DNA of 64,000 nt, taken from Cryptomeria japonica. Taxonomy: Eukaryota; Streptophyta; Pinopsida; Cupressales; Cupressaceae. Shown here one piece after another: positions 60,540 to 64,000 of this stretch (position 1 is its first letter; each line of letters opens with the position of its first letter). Position numbers and translations under genes: made by a program. The stretch is taken from assembly GCF_030272615.1 (NCBI RefSeq), contig NC_081410.1:506512442-506576441 (forward strand), read 5' to 3'. The notes under the pieces are model-generated. The model saw nothing but the letters and a program-made list of their open reading frames with translations. It did no database searches and was not told where the DNA came from.

Positions 60540-61740
60540 GGCTGATATTTTGTTTGTATTTTCTAATGAAGACCCCTTTAGACAAGTATTCTAGATTTAA
60601 TTTTCATGCTTGGAGAATGAAAATTCAAATACAACTCATGAATAAGAATTTATAGGGAATGGTGAGTGGAAAGGAAAAAGAGCCTATAGATGCAACCAAG
60701 TTATTGAATTGGAATAGTATAGATGATAAAGCATAAATTATTATTGTTCTTACTATTTTGACTCTAATTACATCATATATATTAGATAAATCATTAGTGG
60801 AAATTTGTAATGATATTAATAAACAATTTGGAGGAAAAGTAATCAAAGAAAAATTCTCCCTAAAAATTCAATTGTTTAGGTTCAAAATGGAAGATATAAT
60901 CACAATGTCAAATCATATAATTAATTTGAGATCTCTCATTAGGAATCTAGTAGAAGTTAAGGCTCTAATAGATGATGATGATGATGATAAAGAGATCTTG
61001 TTAAATAACTTGCCTTCTAAATACAATAATGTTATTTTTTACACTTAGTCAAATAACTTGACAACTTTAGAAGATATGATTTCAACCCTTCTAGTAGAAG
61101 AAAACATGACAAAATAAGTGTTACAAGTGTGGTTTTCGTTGCACCAAAAGATCAACCTATTGATGAATGATATAACCACTAGAATTATAGAATCCATAGG
61201 AGACGATTAAGCCATGTCATAAACCTGAGCATTGCACAGCACAACACAAGGAGACCAAGGGTGCACACCTTGCAACAATCCCCCTAGTGCAAGTGAGGAG
61301 TTTGAAACTATGACCAAGCTCTGATACCACTTGTTACAAGTGCAGTTATCGTTGCACCAAAAGATCAACCTATTAATACCCAATACAACCACTAGACTTA
61401 TAGAATCCATAGGAGGCGGTTAAGCCATGTCACAAACCTGAGTGTTGCGTTGCACAACACAAGGAAACCAAGGGCTCACACCTTCGAACAAAAAGATACA
61501 AAATATTATCCTCAATAGGAGAAAGCACTATATGCATGGAGTAGTGATAAATGGTCAAGTAGAAAAAAGAAAGAATAAATACATGTTTTTTATTGTAAGA
61601 AAAAGGGTCACATAGTATGGTTTTGTAGAATTTGAGCTAGTGATCTTCTTAAATGAAAACACAAAGATCAACTAGATGAAGGTAACTTAGCTTGCATTGA
61701 GGATAAGCATTCACCAAATGATGAAGCTTTTATTAATGAT
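60540..61740 (+). pseudogene. Ty1/Copia gag remnant D, interrupted by a TRIM
   Basis: The best-kept Copia Gag of the window: HAWRMKIQIQL (about 60608), then an open 96-codon stretch with FSLKIQLFRFKMEDIITMSN, HIINLRSLIRNLVEVKALID and ILLNNLPSKYNNVIF (60860-61040), the UBN2 Gag pattern. After the TRIM it resumes and reaches a zinc knuckle FYCKKKGHIVWFC (about 61587-61630), in which the first Cys is Phe. There is no pol. Confidence 0.75.
61119..61490 (-). mobile_element. TRIM (terminal-repeat retrotransposon in miniature), 372 bp
   Basis: Two 159-bp direct repeats (61119-61277 and 61332-61490), reading TGTT...AACA on the minus strand, flank a 54-bp interior. The interior holds the reverse complement of TGGTATCAGAGC (61318-61329), two bases from the right-hand LTR, and a CTAGGGGGAT polypurine tract (61279-61288) beside the left-hand LTR. 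Flanks ATAAG and AAAAG match in 4 of 5 bases. Unit 1 lacks the insertion at about 20560. Non-coding and dependent on helper proteins. Confidence 0.88.
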
Positions 61741-61744
61741 TCCT

Positions 61745-64000
61745 CTTTTGGCCCTAACCAAAAATTTGCACTTTGATTCTTCATATCTAGAGGCTAGAGG
61801 AACTAGAGGGTGGAGAAATTTGTGTCATCTCAAGATAGATTCTCTCTGTGAGATGGTGGTTTACATAAGAAATTTTTTGGATTTTCTCTCTTTCTTTCCT
61901 TTATATTTCCTTTTTGATGCTGATAGTTTTTGAACAATACATGTATTATGGAGTTTTAGTTTTGAATATAGATAAGGAGTTTGGTGTAGAGATCATTTGT
62001 ATGGTTTCATAGAGAGTTATGATACCATATTTTCACCTATAGGCTCAATCAGGTAGAGCCATTAAGTGTTTGAGAAAATGGTACATTTTATAACCACTCT
62101 ATGTTGCATTCAAGTACACCAATTAAATAACATTAAGAGATTACAGAACAAAAGATTGCAAAATAAAATCATTTCATTGATATAAATATCTGAAGCATAG
62201 AAAGATTGAATAAGTCTTTTGAAGAAATGTAATCTTTATTGAAAATGATAAAATACATGTCTCACACAATAAGTCGCGAGACTAACCTTGCTCATTCAAT
62301 ATGCATGATGCACATGAAAGCTAAATTATACATGAATGAGTAAATTCTAGAGAACACATATCTAGAGGGTGACCAATCATTACTTGAATGAATGGCATTG
62401 TTGGTTTGATCTGCTCTTAATGGTGTTGCCTCGCTTCTCCTAGCTTCCCTTGGTCCTTAGGTTTCATGTTTCCTACATAGAATGTGAATAATAAGTTAGA
62501 ACAATGTTCTAAGAGATGAAAGGTTACACACTAAACATGAACATTTACCCATAGATGCATAAGCTAGCCCCTATGTGGATTTATTTTTCTAACTAGTTTG
62601 TTTCATGTGTAGTAATAGGTGCAACATTTTGATATTATGCATATGGGGTAAAATGTGGCTCCCACAAGGGTAGATCCCAGTATGCACTTGAAAGAAAGAT
62701 TATTCTTTCACATAATGATTTTACAAGTGCAATAATGTTACATTTGAAAATGTATTTGCCAATAAGTGAAACAAAGTAGTGAATGGATTCCCGAAAAGAG
62801 ATCAAAGAATCAATATGAAGCCCAATCATGGCACAACAGTCAACAATATCAAAGAACAATGACTATGACAACAACAATCAAAGAGAACGGACTTGAAAAT
62901 ACCAATATTCATAAGGAAATTGTTTTCCTCGAAGAACAATGATAAAGGTTCTTAGAATAGTGAGTATACATAATGGTCAAAGTCATCATGCAAGAAAGAT
63001 TGAGTGCACCTAGATCATGTGAATAATCTCAACAATGAACAACAATAGTATCTAAAATCTCAGTTAGTTGTGTGCAATATCAGATAAAGCATACATCAAC
63101 AGGGTAAAAGACATTGAGAGTAGTCATTATTCAGCCCTTAAGCATCCATGAGTAGCATATAAGGTCATTATCCAAACTAAACAGTGTAAATAGAGTCACA
63201 TGTTTTGATCATTTCTCAAAAACCCAAATGCTGAGTTGGCTAATTATTTCACATAAATTAGAAGAAAAAGAGGAAAAAAAACCTAGAAAATATCGTGAAA
63301 ACCCAATTCACAGTTTTTAGGAATCCTTCACCAGTCCAAAAGGGTGCAAATAAAGAGAATTCACAATCAAGGATTCATTCTTGAACATCAAGATAAAGGC
63401 AGTGATGGTTACAAATGCACAAAGAAAATCTTAGCTTATGAATAGTGGTAGTATTATTATGAGCAATGATCTCCAGTGAGGGCAATAATACACTGTGTTT
63501 GATACAGTAAGGATGTCTTTTACAAAGAGTAGAGATTGTTGATAATGCCCAAGATTAAAAGTGCAGTTATGATATTTTGTGACAGTCATAAGCATTCAAA
63601 AGTACAATCTAAACAGTTGTGACAAAATTAACGCAGTCATAATAACCAATAAGGTAATCATAGAGAAGGTGTTACTGTCAAGTAAAGATGCGAAGATTAC
63701 ATGCAAAATCACATAGCAGCAAACCCTAGGCATGAAGACCCAAGAGAGCATTTCTACAGAGTATGTCAAGGCACCAATAGTACAATAGAAACATATGAAG
63801 ATGCTCAATGAAGAAGCTTATGAGAGAAAGCCATAAGAACAATCCAAAATCATAATATTAACAGTCAAATGGAAAGACCCCAGCCACAGTCATTTTGGAA
63901 AATCCTGTAAGAACCATCCAATGCACAAAGAGATCTTTCAAAACAAAAGTAACATAGGTTACAGTCGATAGAAAGAGTAGAATACATTGGAAAAAGGGAA
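61745..64000. other. Non-coding DNA, nothing recognised
   Basis: To about 62015 it aligns with 20780-21100. Beyond that the sequence is AT-rich, lacks domains on both strands, and shows no repeat within the window. Confidence 0.5.

Larger units (their letters stand above)
56276..62015. repeat. Duplicated segment, unit 3
   Basis: Collinear with 15665-21100 in the order Copia RT, P450, flank, Copia gag. It differs by the 186-bp net loss in the P450, about 100 bp extra near 59100-59200, a 297-bp MITE and a 372-bp TRIM. Confidence 0.85.

Noticed and set aside
61207-61410. Minus-strand 67-codon frame
   Set aside because: Falls across the TRIM LTR and interior; explained by the TRIM.
62018-62035. 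GTTATGATACCAT as reverse primer-binding site of another retrotransposon
   Set aside because: Only a partial match to the reverse complement of TGGTATCAGAGC, with no TG/CA-bounded LTR beside it.

Overview
The window is nuclear DNA of a seed plant, and I think a gymnosperm (conifer). Reasons: almost every kilobase is nested LTR retrotransposon, LINE or microsatellite; the three host-gene copies are plant CYP71-clan cytochrome P450s whose sequence looks most like gymnosperm CYP750 (from memory, unverified); there are long AT-rich spacers and no bacterial-style operons. I see no rRNA, tRNA or CRISPR array. No host gene appears fully intact.

Layout, left to right. 1-2184: a fold-back element with arms of about 300 bp around a 20-bp satellite that flips orientation. 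2185-2625 and 10428-11349: pyrimidine- and purine-rich simple DNA, split by a Ty3/Gypsy chromovirus (2626-10422, TSD TCTTC) with a decayed gag-pol. 13030-16560: decayed Ty1/Copia element A. 17034-18653: P450 copy 1 on the minus strand, two exons, one 1-nt frameshift. 19990-22870: Copia gag and RT remnants. 23140-27578: a young three-LTR composite retrotransposon (TSD TGTGG) carrying an open 363-codon Gag-like ORF. 28434-29150: P450 copy 2, exon 2 remnant only. 29155-56275: a minus-strand, pol-less Gypsy/Tat-like element. Its 3' LTR is split by a 9.1-kb LINE (29575-38690, 15-bp TSD), and its body is split by a second pol-less gag-protease element (42161-50097, TSD CATAT, LTRs nearly identical). 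56276-57150: Copia RT remnant. 57329-58769: P450 copy 3, a pseudogene with an internal deletion. 60540-61740: Copia gag remnant carrying a TRIM (61119-61490). 62016-64000: nothing recognised.

Two large segments, about 15665-21100 and 56276-62015, are paralogous: each is Copia RT remnant (+), P450 (-), AT-rich flank, Copia gag remnant (+). P450 copy 2 with the Copia RT remnant at 22130-22870 is a third, broken unit. The locus is therefore a P450 tandem array that expanded together with old Copia debris, then was opened out by younger insertions. Paralogous empty sites date and delimit several insertions (hAT-like MITE at 59942-60238, TRIM at 61119-61490).

The most unusual items are: two different pol-less elements with large Gag-type polyproteins; the LTR1-A-LTR2-B-LTR1 composite; a LINE whose target-site duplications enclose an extra 2.9 kb beyond its RNase H domain; the fold-back satellite; and a repaired deletion in P450 copy 3 with a 13-bp templated insert. 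Family names rest on motifs read by eye; no database search was possible.
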